From the NCBI GenBank assembly GCA_016490735.1, contig JAEMWC010000391.1, forward strand, positions 588,501 to 652,500: a stretch of 64,000 nucleotides of DNA, written 5' to 3'. Under the pieces are notes generated by a model. It saw only the letters and a program-made list of their open reading frames with translations. It did no database searches and was not told the DNA's origin. The position numbers were made by a program, and so were the translations under genes. This DNA is from Pachyseris speciosa. Lineage: Eukaryota; Cnidaria; Anthozoa; Scleractinia; Pachyseridae. Each line of letters starts with the position of its first letter. The stretch's first letter is position 1. Below, in pieces: positions 9,001 through 17,857 of this stretch.

Positions 9001-9859
9001 ACCATCTGAAGCATTCATTGTCATTATTCTTCATGTTAATCAATCCCTTCATTCCATTCATTAATTCTGGGGGTAGTTTGATATATGATGAGCCTTTCAT
9101 TGGCTGATATATTACAACATTGAGATAATGCTCATCAACTGATTCCACAACCCAGCCAGATCCTTCTGAAATCCAAACTGCAATCCTATTTAATATATTT
9201 TGTTTTGACACTTGAAATGATTCACTGATCTGGAGATTATTTATGATTGTTTGAGGTGGACTGTTGAAAAAGGCTGTTTTCTGTATTATTTCCCCATCAG
9301 ACATTTTTTTGAATGTTACCTTTAGTGTTTCAATAAATTTCAGTCCTTTCATTGATTTTAGTAAACTTACAAGACGGTACGCTACAGCCTTTCTTGTGTT
9401 TTGCAGTTGTAATAGCGGGTCTTTGTTATTTTTGATATCTATTTGAAATGATTTGGTGTATCCTTTGAGAGCATTATCCTTTTGCTCTATCTTAGTCCTT
9501 GGTTCTGGTATTGGTGCTGGTTTTTTAGTTCTTGGTGCTGGTACTGGTCCATCTCTAAATTCTGATCGCGGAAGAATTATGTTGTCTTCATAATCTTGAA
9601 CCATCTGCTTCACACCCTTGCGAGGTGCTGGAATTGGCTTCTGTTTTTTGATGTTATCAGCGAGACTAACTAATCGCCTCATCTCGCCAACATCCATTTG
9701 ACTTAATCTTTTCAATAATTCTTTGAAAATACTATTTTTATTTTCCATGTCTATATTACTAGTATATATAATTTTTCCACTCAGATCATTTACCATCTGG
9801 CTACCTGATCTGATTCGATAGGGCTTTTCCAAGGCCCGGAGATTTCTTTCTTTCTTCAT
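6014..9859 (-). CDS. Polinton protein-primed DNA polymerase B (PolB)
   Basis: This intact 1,281-aa family B DNA polymerase of the protein-primed (DNA_pol_B_2) type would replicate the element. The order is: Pro-rich N-terminus with PIPAPR and PVPAPR repeats (residues 75-121), an OTU-less linker, a C2H2-like finger (HFCMHCLQCF, 397-418), exonuclease motif I with Asp455/Glu457, an endonuclease-VII-like zinc finger (Cys553, Cys556, His570/572, Cys585), Exo II NLRGYDSH (604-611), Exo III with Tyr760 and Asp764, PolA DANNLYGW from Asp860, PolB KLMNNSVFG (1022-1030) and PolC TDTDS (1121-1125). All catalytic acids are present. The C-terminus ends in a typical KRYL..DG..S.AYGH tail. It is convergent with the plus-strand genes. 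The first Met is near the end of the open frame and no closer start is favoured. Confidence 0.95.
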   Translation of the reverse strand: MKKERNLRALEKPYRIRSGSQMVNDLSGKIIYTSNIDMENKNSIFKELLKRLSQMDVGEMRRLVSLADNIKKQKPIPAPRKGVKQMVQDYEDNIILPRSEFRDGPVPAPRTKKPAPIPEPRTKIEQKDNALKGYTKSFQIDIKNNKDPLLQLQNTRKAVAYRLVSLLKSMKGLKFIETLKVTFKKMSDGEIIQKTAFFNSPPQTIINNLQISESFQVSKQNILNRIAVWISEGSGWVVESVDEHYLNVVIYQPMKGSSYIKLPPELMNGMKGLINMKNNDNECFRWCHIRHLNPQAKDPQRIKKFDRQHINTLDYSGVEFPVTTKQYNKIEKQNEININVFGYENKQPYPIYVSKEKYEDCLNLLLITENENKHYVLIKDFNRFMRNKTKHNERKHFCMHCLQCFSSERVLNDHVDNCILVNATQAIKMPNKDDNILKFNNFHKQQQVPFVIYADFEAITEKIHGCQPNNDKSYTEAYQKHTDCGYGYKVVCCYDDKYSKPAAIYRGEKAVYKFMEAMLEEVKYCKKVMKKEFNKPLKMTKDDEEKFRKAKECHICDKKYTDKDIRVRDHCHITGQYRGSAHQECNLKLRVNPEEIKIPVIFHNLRGYDSHFIMQEIGSIVKKHTFTNKKGEDCQMNINAIPNNMEKYMAFMLGNHLTFLDSFQFMSSSLEKLVGNLPKEALKYTSQEFKGKDLNLMAQKGVYPYDYMDSFDNFNQKLPSKEEFYSILSDTHISDEDYTHAQTVWNIFSLNNMGEYHDLYLKTDVLLLADVFENFRRTCLEYYKLDPCHYFTSPGLSWDAMLKMTDIKLELMTDIDMFQFIEKGMRGGISYIANRYGKANNKYMKKYDEKAPSKYIMYLDANNLYGWAMSQYLPTGGFKWMTENKMNNLNLTKYREDSNKGLILEVDLEYPQELHDLHNDYPLGPEKVNVTEDMLSDYCKDIADKYNISSGLVHKLIPTLCSKEKYVLHYRNLQLYTDLGLKVTKIHRVLEFNQSPWLRQYIDFNTQKRTNAKNAFEKDFFKLMNNSVFGKTMENLRKRVDVRLVTDEKKLLNLASKPTYVSSKIFNENLVAVHKIKETLTLNRPAYVGMCILDLSKTLMYDFHYNYIKQKYGNKAKLLFTDTDSLTYEIEAEDVYRDFWNDKDKFDNSDYPESSPFSDKTNKKVIGKMKDEAAGVPICEFVGLRSKMYSYIKDDQKGGKTAKGIKKNTIKNEIKHENYKDTLFNDKQMYHKMKTIRSENHQLGSYEINKVSLSCFDDKRYLSKDGINSYAYGHHKINSQE

Positions 9860-9940
9860 TCTCCATTTAACCTAAAGCGACATGTCTTTAAGTGTTTTTC
9901 ATATCCTAAGGTACTTAAAGAGATGACCTTGACCAAGCGG

Positions 9941-10070
9941 TGGAAAATGCGTTAGATCGCCCAAGTACTGTTTTTCCGAGAAAGTTACACATGGTAATTT
10001 TCCGAGAAATTGAACCATCTGATTTCAAAAATGCGCTGCTGTGGAAAAAGCGCTGGATCACCCAAGTACT
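9941..10070. repeat. spaced direct repeat beyond polB, possible Polinton terminal region
   Basis: Two similar 30-bp blocks, 9941-9970 and 10041-10070, start GTGGAAAA and end CCCAAGTACT, exactly 100 bp apart. A shorter TTTTCCGAGAAA is also doubled between them. The left end of the element is not in the window, so a terminal inverted repeat cannot be tested. Confidence 0.35.
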
Positions 10071-10079
10071 ATACTACTG

Positions 10080-10426
10080 CAGTCCTTGTTGGTAGGCCTG
10101 TGAGTGAGTAGACCGATCAATGCGTGAAGCACTCAGTCTGAGCAAATGAAGGCACTGGAATGATGCTGAGTGGGACGCAGATACTAAGGTCTTCTAGCTC
10201 TGTCGGGCGAAGAAGCATGTGCTTCTAAGGTGTTCTAAACAAAAAATATGAAGTAGCTCTCAAATACCAAACGAATTTTATGAGCATTTTCTCATGCAGT
10301 GAGAAACAATCCACTTTCCTTTTGCATTTAACTCTTGGCAGATATCAAACAGGCGATAGCGTAGGTGAATCAGGCTCCAGTGCTTCCAAAGCCTTTTAAA
10401 GACGTCTGTAGAATTTCCTGCTATGA
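10080..10426. other. no gene recognised between the Polinton and the hexamer satellite
   Basis: The stretch has no convincing ORF, no TIR pair that I could close and no RNA gene. A minus-strand frame leads from here into the satellite but it is open only because of the repeat. Confidence 0.4.
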
Positions 10427-11930
10427 GATAGTGATAGTGATAGTGAAAGCGATAGTGACAGTAACAGTGACAGTGACAGTGATAGTGACAGTAACAGTGA
10501 TAGTGACAGTGATAGTGACAGTGATAGCGACAGTGATAGTGACAGTGATAGTGACAGTAACAGTGATAGTGACAGTGACGGTGATAGTGATAGTGATAGT
10601 GATAGTGATAGTGATAGTGATAGTGATAGTGATAGTGATAGTGATAGTGATAGTGATAGTGATAGTGATAGTGATAGTGATAGCGATAGTGACAGTGATA
10701 GTGACAGTAACAGTGATAGTGACAGTGGCGGTGATAGTGATAGTGATAGTGATAGTGATAGTGATAGTGACAGTGATAGTGACAGTAACAGTGATAGTGA
10801 CAGTGACGGTGATAGTGATAGTGATAGTGATAGTGATAGTGAAAGTGATAGTGATAGTGATAGTGACAGTGATAGTGACAGTAACAGTGATAGTGACAGT
10901 GACAGTGACAGTGACAGTGATAGTGAAAGTGATAGTGATAGTGATAGTGACAGTGATAGTGATAGTGACAGTAACAGTGATAGTGATAGTGACAGTGACA
11001 GTGACAGTGACAGTGACAGTGATAGTGAAAGTGATAGTAATAGTGATAGTGATAGTGATAGTGATAGTGACAGTGATAGCGACAGTGACGGTGACGGTGA
11101 CTGTGATAGTGATAGTGATGGTGATGGTGACAGTGACAGTGACAGTGATAGTGAAAAAGATAGTGATAGTGATAGTGACAGTAACAGTGATAGTGACAGT
11201 GACAGTGACAGTGATAGTGATAGTGATAGTGATAGTGATAGTGATAGTGATAGTGATAGTGACAGTGACAGTGACAGTGATAGTGACAGTGACGATGACT
11301 CTGATAGTGATAGTGATAGTGACAGTGACAGTGACAGTGATAGTGACAGTAACAGTAACAGTGATAGTGACAGTGACAGTGACAGTGATATTGAAAGTGA
11401 TAGTGACAGTGATAGTGAAAGTGATAGTGATAGTGATAGTGACAGTAACAGTGATAGTGACAGTGACAGTGACAGTGACAGTGATAGTGAAAGTGATAGT
11501 GATAGTGACAGTGATAGTGACAGTAACAGTGATAGTGACAGTGACAGTGACAGTGACAGTGATAGTGAAAGTGATAGCGATAGTGATAGTGATAGTGATA
11601 GTGATAGTGACAGTGACAGTGATAGCGACAGTGACGGTGACTGTGATAGTGATAGTGATGGTGATGGTGATAGTGACAGTGACAGTGACAGTGACAGTGA
11701 TAGTGAAAGTGATAGTGATAGTGATAGTGATAGTGATAGTGACAGTGATAGTGACAGTAACAGTAACAGTGATAGTGACAGTGACAGTGACAGTGACAGT
11801 GATAGTGATAGTGATAGTGATAGTGATAGTGATAGTGACAGTGATAGTGATAGTGATAGTGATAGTGATAGTGATAGTGATAGTGACAGTGACAGTGATA
11901 GTGATGGTGATGGTGATAGTGATAGTGACA
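10427..11930. repeat. 1.5 kb AGTGAT/AGTGAC hexamer satellite
   Basis: About 250 hexamers of AGTGAY fill this stretch. Common variants are AGTGAC, AGTAAC, AGTGAA, GGTGAT and AGCGAT, with larger blocks that recur, so it grew by unequal copying. Five of six frames stay open because the hexamer has stops in only one frame; long ORFs here are not evidence of coding. The plus-strand Ser-Asp frame is preceded immediately by TGA (10424-10426). Confidence 0.95.
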
Positions 11931-12072
11931 GAAAGAAAGGCGTAGGTGGTGAAGAGGGTACATACAGCATTGCTCTAAAGGGTCACCTTCTGTTGCCGTC
12001 GGTGTCCTTGTTTTACGCTAAGATCTCTGATTAGTTGTTTGAGCGGAATAACAGTCTCACTCCAGCAAGAAC

Positions 12073-12900
12073 TTATCTCATTCGCCACAGATAACGGCCA
12101 GGGTTGAGAGAAGAAGACAAATATACCAACAGGAAATACATAATAACTGCTACCTCTACTGTTCGACCTTCACCGACGAGAACACTCACCGCTAGAGAAA
12201 CAGTAATGGGCAAACAACAGAACGAAAATCAGCCTAAAATGTATGAGATTAACGCCACCGATTTCTTGTACTTCGCCACATTTATGGCAGGTTCACCAAA
12301 ATTTTGAGAGGAATGGTTTCCACGATCACGTTGCTGATGCTGACGAATTATTCGGAATACTTTGAAGTAAACAGCGCACGAGGTCAAGTAACAAAACAGC
12401 GTAAATGACGCAACTGCAATATTAAATAGATTTTCGTTAAGAATGGCTAATGCTCTAGCAACCGCCATCGAAGTCGGAATGACCAACAGCATGGCACAAG
12501 CAGTGACGCATCCACGACGCGACGGCAATAACAATCGTCGCGACATGTACAGCCACCGTTCAACAGACATTAACGTTATGGTAAGTAACGAGGCGGACGA
12601 TAAGTATACGAGACTTACTTTTCCAATCTTGGAAAGCATCTTAGAAAGTTTGGGCTGTTTCACGAACGTGTTGGATATCTAAAGTACAGTAAAACTGCCG
12701 CAGCAAGCAGAGATTGGGTGATGAGACCCGTGCACAAATCAGTGAGCGCCAATCCACTCAGAAGGAGATGAAACGGTGTTCTCTGAAACGTTTTTTTTTC
12801 CAAACTGCTGCCAGAATTAATGCTTTTCCTACTACTGCAACGGGAGATAAAGAGCGATGATGATGTACATGGCATAATCAGAAGTGTTATATTTTCTCAT
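12073..12900 (-). pseudogene. rhodopsin-family GPCR pseudogene
   Basis: Read on the minus strand from ATG at 12900: TM1 (YIIIALYLP, then ALILAAVW in a shifted frame), TM2 with SGLALTDLCTG, TM3 with a VERW in place of DRY, TM4, TM5, then TM6 (FCCLPIT) and TM7 with SSSLNPGRYLW in place of NPxxY. Breaks are clear: a frameshift before TM1's end, an A9 homopolymer shift near 12792-12800, a shift at about 12660, and an in-frame TGA directly before TM6 (at about 12232). The Asn of TM1 is replaced by Lys. It resembles the large orphan class A GPCR families of cnidarians. It is a relic with no expected function. Confidence 0.75.
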
Positions 12901-13528
12901 ACGATTTTCCAAGCACCACGTACTGGAATAATTGCCATAGAAAAAGCAAATTGTGTTATTTACTATAACTCTAATTCTACTGGAGACTGAACATCAAAGG
13001 GCAGCTGACAAACGTACTTTGAAGCTTTCTCTCGTCGGTACTTCAAAGTGAGTTAATAGAGCGAAATGCAGTTGGTTTTGAATTGTACTGGGAATGACAC
13101 CACACAGCACGCGCTTTGACCGCAGAGAGGAATATCCGCAAATTCTCAATCCTTTTTTATTGCTCCCTTTTGAATAGGGTGTAATTAAAGTTACATCGTT
13201 TCATCTTCTGTGTACTTTTGTTAATTTTAATCAGTATTATTGCTTATTGTGTTGTTTTATTATTACTTATTTGTCAGTTGGCTCGGTTTCCTTTGTTCTT
13301 TTCAGGGGAATATATTACATAACCCCTCATCATTATTCACTGTCTGAAATTTTCCTGTGATTTGAAAGGAGAGACGAGTTCGCATCGTTCGCATTGAGCT
13401 AAAACTCCTCGAATTGAGAACTCCATCGGCTTATCAGATTCAAGATTGCGACCTTTTGAAATACTAAGGGTGAGTTTTACTCAAGGTCTAAATGGTTTAC
13501 CCTGGAGCTACTGTTTCATTTTCCGAAC
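12901..13528. other. no gene recognised
   Basis: The region is AT-rich with no recognisable coding, RNA or repeat signal that I could define. Confidence 0.4.
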
Positions 13529-13542
13529 AAATTTACTTTTGT
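13529..13542. repeat. target-site duplication, left copy (AAATTTACTTTTGT)
   Basis: It is identical to 14191-14204 on the other side of the array. Confidence 0.8.
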
Positions 13543-13658
13543 CAATGACATATGAAATGAATCATATATGAACTGCGGAAATGAAATCAAATGAAGAATG
13601 ATCCTCGCAGTTGTGAACGCAATTTATGCAATTGCGAAAAGAAGCCTGAAAAAATTCA

Positions 13659-13706
13659 GGACTTCCACGGGGTTTGAACCCGTGACCTCGCGATTACCGG
13701 TGCGAT

Positions 13707-13732
<26 letters not shown>
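13659..13732 (-). tRNA. tRNA-like gene copy 8, mutated
   Basis: It is 74 nt and matches copy 1 except in the acceptor/T-stem border (TGGAAGTC) and in box B, where the T loop reads TTCAAAC. Confidence 0.5.
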
Positions 13733-13747
<15 letters not shown>

Positions 13748-13909
13748 AGGTCAATTGTGGGTTCATATGTTCCCGTGAAAGAAATGAGTGTGAATGACAT
13801 ATGAAATGAATCATATATGAACTGCGGAAATGAAATCAAATGAAGAATGATCCTCGCAGTTGTGAACGCAATTTATGCAATTGCGAAAAAAAGCCTGAAA
13901 AAAAATTCA

Positions 13910-13963
13910 GGACTTCAACGGGGTTTGAACCCGTGACCTCGCGATTACCGGTGCGATGCTCAG
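13910..13963 (-). pseudogene. truncated tRNA-like copy 9
   Basis: Only the 3' two thirds remain. The copy is cut in the D arm near 13961, where it joins an inverted unit (TTGATTCATTTCATATG). Confidence 0.6.
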
Positions 13964-14030
13964 TTGATTCATTTCATATGTCATTCACACTCATTTCTTT
14001 CACGGGAACATATGAACCCACAATTGACCT

Positions 14031-14045
<15 letters not shown>

Positions 14046-14071
<26 letters not shown>

Positions 14072-14118
14072 ATCGCACCGGTAATCGCGAGGTCACGGGT
14101 TCAAACCCGTTGAAGTCC
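14046..14118 (+). tRNA. tRNA-like gene copy 10, one base short
   Basis: It is 73 nt; the T arm has lost one C and carries TTCAAAC. The oligo-T run follows at once, and the unit ends at 14190. Confidence 0.5.
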
Positions 14119-14190
14119 TGAATTTTTTTCAGGCTTCTTTTCGCAATTGCATAAATTGCGTTCACAACTGCGAGGATCATTCTTCATTTG

Positions 14191-14204
14191 AAATTTACTT
14201 TTGT
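14191..14204. repeat. target-site duplication, right copy (AAATTTACTTTTGT)
   Basis: It is identical to 13529-13542. Confidence 0.8.
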
Positions 14205-14816
14205 TACAGTTTTATTGATTAAATCATGTTGTGTTCATTATGTGTCCATTGTGTTCTCTTTGTTCAACTCGATTTTTACAGATATATTTCACTCATCTGA
14301 AAATGTGACCCCTTCCAGATTTTCAACATCAGTTCTTAAGCCCAGTTCCTCAGCTTGGTAATAACAATTCTTAACAAGTGTGTCATGCAAGTGCTATACA
14401 TCTGTAGGGTCAAAATTGGTGTGCCTCATTTTGCAATCGTGCAGACCGCATTTCCTAACCTTAGGTTACTCCTAGTTGTAGTTATAATCCATCGATTATT
14501 TTTGCGCGCGATTTCATTGGCTATTTTGGATCACGTGGTGCAAATCAGAGTATACCCCGTCCGCGTCGATATTTGTCCTCCGATTTTTCGGTCGCAAAAA
14601 AACGACAAAACATAAGCAAGTCTTTTTCAAAGTTTCTTCAATTTTAGAATGGGAGAATCCATCCATGCAATCACAGTTGAAATAAAGTATGTACTCAACC
14701 AATCTGTGCAGTTGTTTACGTCTTTCTCAATCGTCGCCAAATCACTTTTTTTTTTCAACATTTTCAACTTTCAATTGTGTATACGCGATATGAACATTAA
14801 TCGGAGGGTTACAAAA

Positions 14817-14952
14817 TAAATAAACCCCTTTCTGGCGTGTTGGTATATCGGAGGATCATCTCATTGGCTGATAGATTGTACTCAAAATTTCACAGTTGCC
14901 CTCGAAGTGACATTATACTCGGATATACCAGCCACCGAAAGGGGTTTATTTA
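14817..14952. mobile_element. small MITE with ~20-bp TIRs
   Basis: The left end AATAAACCCCTTTCTGG and the right end ACCGAAAGGGGTTTATT are inverted copies, and TGGTATATC / GATATACCA pair inside. No coding content is present. Confidence 0.6.
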
Positions 14953-15114
14953 CTAAATATGCGATTGACTAGACAACCCCGCCATCTTTAAAAGAAACCT
15001 TTCATTAATTTACAGATTAAACTGGAAAACATCTTTCATTGCCGTACATTCACAGAATTTGAGATATTCATTGACTTCACACTGACCACTTCAATTTCTT
15101 CTTTCTTTTTCCAG

Positions 15115-15255
15115 GTATCTTTTGACGATTTAGGTCCTTACCTGGTTGGTAATGAAGCAACACTAGCAAGAGTGAACAAAGAACTCCCGTCACCAATCAC
15201 AATTCAACGATTCCGCCAAAATGTTTTGGTCAGGGGACTTGCGGCATTTGAAGAG
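15115..15255 (+). CDS. MTARC: MTARC-like MOSC-domain enzyme, exon A
   Basis: This 141-bp exon has a pyrimidine-rich acceptor (TTTTTCCAG) and a GT donor at 15256. It translates in phase 0 to the start of the MOSC domain: DDLGPYLVGNEATLARVN, then TIQRFRQNVLV and AAFEE, which matches the conserved S/NEASL...RFRPN(I/L)VV...AFEE run of mitochondrial amidoxime reducing component proteins. These are molybdenum-cofactor enzymes of the outer mitochondrial membrane that reduce N-hydroxylated compounds with cytochrome b5 partners (family knowledge). Together with exons B-D it makes a coherent C-terminal half with matching splice phases. The N-terminal beta-barrel exons are not found in the window and may lie left of the Polinton. 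Confidence 0.8.
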
Positions 15256-15279
15256 GTCAGTTATGTCTACTTCACAGGA

Positions 15280-15420
15280 GTTCAGGCTTCAGGAGTAATC
15301 ATCGTTTTATTGCAATAAAACGATGATTAGTCCTGAAGTCTGAACTCCTGTAAAGTTATAGTGAATGCTCCTCAATCAAATGAGTTGAGCGCTCTACGAA
15401 ATACATTCTACTCAGGAAAC
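15280..15420. mobile_element. foldback MITE piece, same family as 41195-41412
   Basis: CAGGAGTTCAGGCTTCAGG and its complement meet around ATCGTTTTATTG/CAATAAAACGAT, forming ~43-bp arms. The following AATGCTCCTCAATCAAATGA segment matches the end of the 41.2 kb element in the other orientation. Confidence 0.55.
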
Positions 15421-15426
15421 AAGTAT

Positions 15427-15427
15427 G

Positions 15428-15484
<57 letters not shown>
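15427..15484. repeat. (TA)n microsatellite
   Basis: About 29 TA steps without interruption. Confidence 0.95.
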
Positions 15485-15486
<2 letters not shown>

Positions 15487-16201
15487 GAGCGAATTTACAA
15501 AAACGTACCCGCTAGGTTTTCGCTTGAAGACGGGCGCAAAGCTCTTGCTGCGGCTCAAACTTGAGGGGGCTTGCCGTCAACACTTGCTTTTCCAAATAGC
15601 CCAGGGACAGTTCTAACAGTGAGTGGGTGATTGGCAGTTGTCCATCAAAACCACAGGGCTGGGGGGGGGCTCTTTTGAGACTTTGACTGCAGTTAAAGTT
15701 GCTGTCCTTATGTTGAGTAAGAGTTTTAGTTCTAGGCATGCATTGGCAATTGTCTAGGGCCTGAATGAGAGTTTACTTTTGAACTCCACTTTGAGGGGGC
15801 CCGCGGTTAGCTTCGGGTGTGTGGCTGGCAGGTGTGTGTCAAAAGCACAGGGGTGGGGAGGGTGGCTCCTGGAGCATTTGACCACATCAAAACTGGGGCT
15901 GCCTAGAGAGTCAGTGCAGGTACCTGTTCACAAATCAAGTCAGATAACTACACCATTTGTTTCAGAACTGCATTCTGGTGGCCATTCTGAGTAAATTGAC
16001 CGTCAGCAGGTGAATTTGGGCTGAATTTCAGACGTTCGGCTCTTGATATCTGAGCGAATTTGCAAAAACGCACCCGCTAGGTTTTTTTCAAGCTCTTGCT
16101 GCGGCTCAAACTTGAGGGGGCTTGCCGTCAACACTTGCTTTTCCAAATAGCCCAGGGACAGTTCTAACAGTGAGTGGGTGATTGGCAGCTGTCCATCAAA
16201 A

Positions 16202-16205
<4 letters not shown>
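15485..16205. repeat. repeat pair in MTARC intron
   Basis: A ~165-bp sequence (CTGAGCGAATTTACAAAAAC to CCATCAAAACCACA) occurs at 15485-15655 and again at 16049-16205, with a diverged segment between them. No coding function is seen. Confidence 0.6.

Positions 16206-16272
<67 letters not shown>
16203..16272. repeat. (CA)n then (TA)n microsatellite
   Basis: A run of CA (16203-16242) passes directly into TA (16243-16272). Confidence 0.95.
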
Positions 16273-16273
<1 letters not shown>

Positions 16274-16276
<3 letters not shown>

Positions 16277-16440
16277 AGGTTAATTTGGGAACAGAAATCA
16301 TCAACTAACTAATTAAGTGAAAATGTGGCTCAGCCAGGAATCGAACCTGGGTCTCCATATTACCGGTCGGATGCCTTAGCCACATTTTCACTTAATTACT
16401 TAGTTGATGATTTCTGTTCCCAAATTAACCTTGTCTGTTT
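16274..16440. mobile_element. foldback element with a tRNA-derived core
   Basis: Arms of ~58 bp (GACAAGGTTAATTTGGGAAC inward to AGTGAAAATGTGGCT) are near-perfect inverted copies with one or two mismatches. The centre, read on the minus strand, looks like the 3' two thirds of a tRNA: anticodon loop CCGGTAA, T arm CCAGG-TTCGATT-CCTGG, then TGAGCCAC. The D arm is lost and the acceptor is rebuilt by the hairpin. The element is likely SINE-derived. Confidence 0.6.
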
Positions 16441-16449
16441 GTATTACTC

Positions 16450-16913
16450 AGAAATGGCTAATGAATCGCCATCCAAACGAAAATAGGCTGGTGATCCTAA
16501 GTAATAAGGGCAATCAGTTGCTAATATATCCCCTCCCTACCTTACCGTACTATATATATATATATATGACTGGCTCATTCAGCGGTCAAGATTAATCAAT
16601 TCTCCTGCTGTGATTGGCTACCCGCGAGTTCAAGATGGAGCCATCTTGACCGCTCGGGATAGCCCGTTCGTCCTCCGTTTTACTGTCTTTTAATAGTGTC
16701 CTTTGAGTCATATAATAAATCCTTTATTGACCACGCTTGTTCGGTCAAGATGGCGGGATATTGGCCTATATATATATAGTACAGTAAGGTAGGGAGGGAA
16801 TATATTAGCAACTGATTGCCTTAATTACTTAGGATCACCAGCCTTTTCCCCTTTGGATGGCGATTCATTAGGGATTTCTGAGAAATACAAACAGACAAGG
16901 TTAATTTATAACC

Positions 16914-17007
<94 letters not shown>

Positions 17008-17453
17008 TAATTTGGGAACAGAATCCCTAATGAATCGCCATCCAAACGGGAATAGGCTGGTGATCCTAAGTAATTAAGGCAATCAGTTGCTAATATATCC
17101 CCTCCCTACCTTACTGTACTATATAATATTTAACAAATAAAAAAGCCTTAACCATGCTTTGTTCTGTTATAAGGCACGCAAGGAAGTGACGAGAGCACGA
17201 AAGAATTAGCAAGAAGCACGAGCCGCCGGCGAGTGCTTTTAACTACTTCTTGAGTGCTCTCGTCACTTCCTTGAGTGAATGAGTGAGTGAGTGAGTGAGT
17301 TCCTTGTGTTGATTTCTGTTCCCAAATCAACCTTGTCTGTTTGTATTTCTCAGAAATCCCTAATGAATCGCCATCTAAATGGGAATAGGCTGGTGATCCT
17401 AAGTAATTAAGGCAATCAGTTGCTAATATATCCCCTCCCTACCTTACTGTACC

Positions 17454-17460
<7 letters not shown>
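16450..17460. repeat. cluster of four ~95-bp repeats and nested insertions
   Basis: A sequence from AATGAATCGCCATC to CCTTACTGTAC occurs at about 16456-16550 (+), 16784-16880 (-), 17028-17122 (+) and 17361-17453 (+). The first two form long inverted arms around 16560-16770. An (AG)n tract splits an associated GGTTAATTTGGGAACAG end. Confidence 0.65.
16915..17003. repeat. (AG)n microsatellite
   Basis: About 44 AG steps; frames through it read Glu-Arg and are not coding. Confidence 0.95.

Positions 17461-17522
<62 letters not shown>
17456..17522. repeat. (TA)n microsatellite
   Basis: A TA run directly follows the last copy of the 95-bp repeat. Confidence 0.95.
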
Positions 17523-17524
<2 letters not shown>

Positions 17525-17614
17525 CATGGAGACCAAAGGGTGGCCGACGAGTTAAACTCCAGACTACCAACAACATCAAATAGGTGTCAAAGTGGTGCTT
17601 GAACCCGTGACGTC

Positions 17615-17857
17615 AGGGCCCGATTGTTCGAAAGCCGATTAACCCTAATCCAAGATTAAAACTTAACCAAGGAGTTTATTTGTCTAACCACAGACGTTGT
17701 TCAACGCTGATATTCTGCAAAATTTTAGATTAGAGTACTTCAATCCCGAAAAGCAAAAAGCAGCAAAAGAAATTTGGATCCAAAAGTTAAAAACTGCAAC
17801 CAAAGTTTACGGTAATCCAGGATTAAGTTAATCGGCTTTCGAACAACCGGGCCCAGG
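17615..17857. mobile_element. MITE with TIR GGGCCCGRTTGTTCGAAAGC
   Basis: The left end GGGCCCGATTGTTCGAAAGC and right end (complement GGGCCCGGTTGTTCGAAAGC) match for about 27 bp and then more loosely. There is no coding capacity. Confidence 0.65.

Larger units (their letters stand above)
1..9880. mobile_element. Polinton/Maverick DNA transposon, partial and decaying
   Basis: A cluster of genes diagnostic of Polintons lies here: adenain-like protease, retroviral-type integrase with chromodomain, PLA2-like minor virion region, DUF5679-type zinc protein, BRO/VRR-NUC-like protein and protein-primed DNA polymerase B. The plus-strand genes converge on the minus-strand polymerase. The left end lies outside the window, because the first reading frame runs to the window edge. 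The right boundary is uncertain; after polB the sequence has short repeats (9941-9970 and 10041-10070) that could be terminal repeat. I did not see the major capsid, penton or packaging ATPase genes; they may lie to the left or be lost. Several frameshifts and stops show it is not an active intact copy. The tRNA-like array at 4081-6006 is a later insertion. Confidence 0.9.
13543..14190. mobile_element. second tRNA-bearing array, independent insertion
   Basis: This holds one full and one truncated unit in minus orientation and one in plus orientation, the same direct-then-inverted plan as the 4-6 kb array. It is flanked by a different 14-bp direct repeat, AAATTTACTTTTGT (13529-13542 and 14191-14204), so it inserted separately. 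Its right border, CATTTG at 14190, matches the first array exactly. The units carry shared differences (GACATATG for GATATATG, box B with CAAAC), so they come from a different subfamily. Confidence 0.8.

Noticed and set aside
10278..11970. Three ORFs of over 500 codons across the hexamer tract (Val-Ile, Tyr-His and Ser-Leu runs)
   Set aside because: They are open only because AGTGAY repeats lack stops in five of six frames; no start context or non-repeat domain supports them.
16853..17077. ORF with an Arg-Glu run
   Set aside because: It is an (AG)n microsatellite read in frame.
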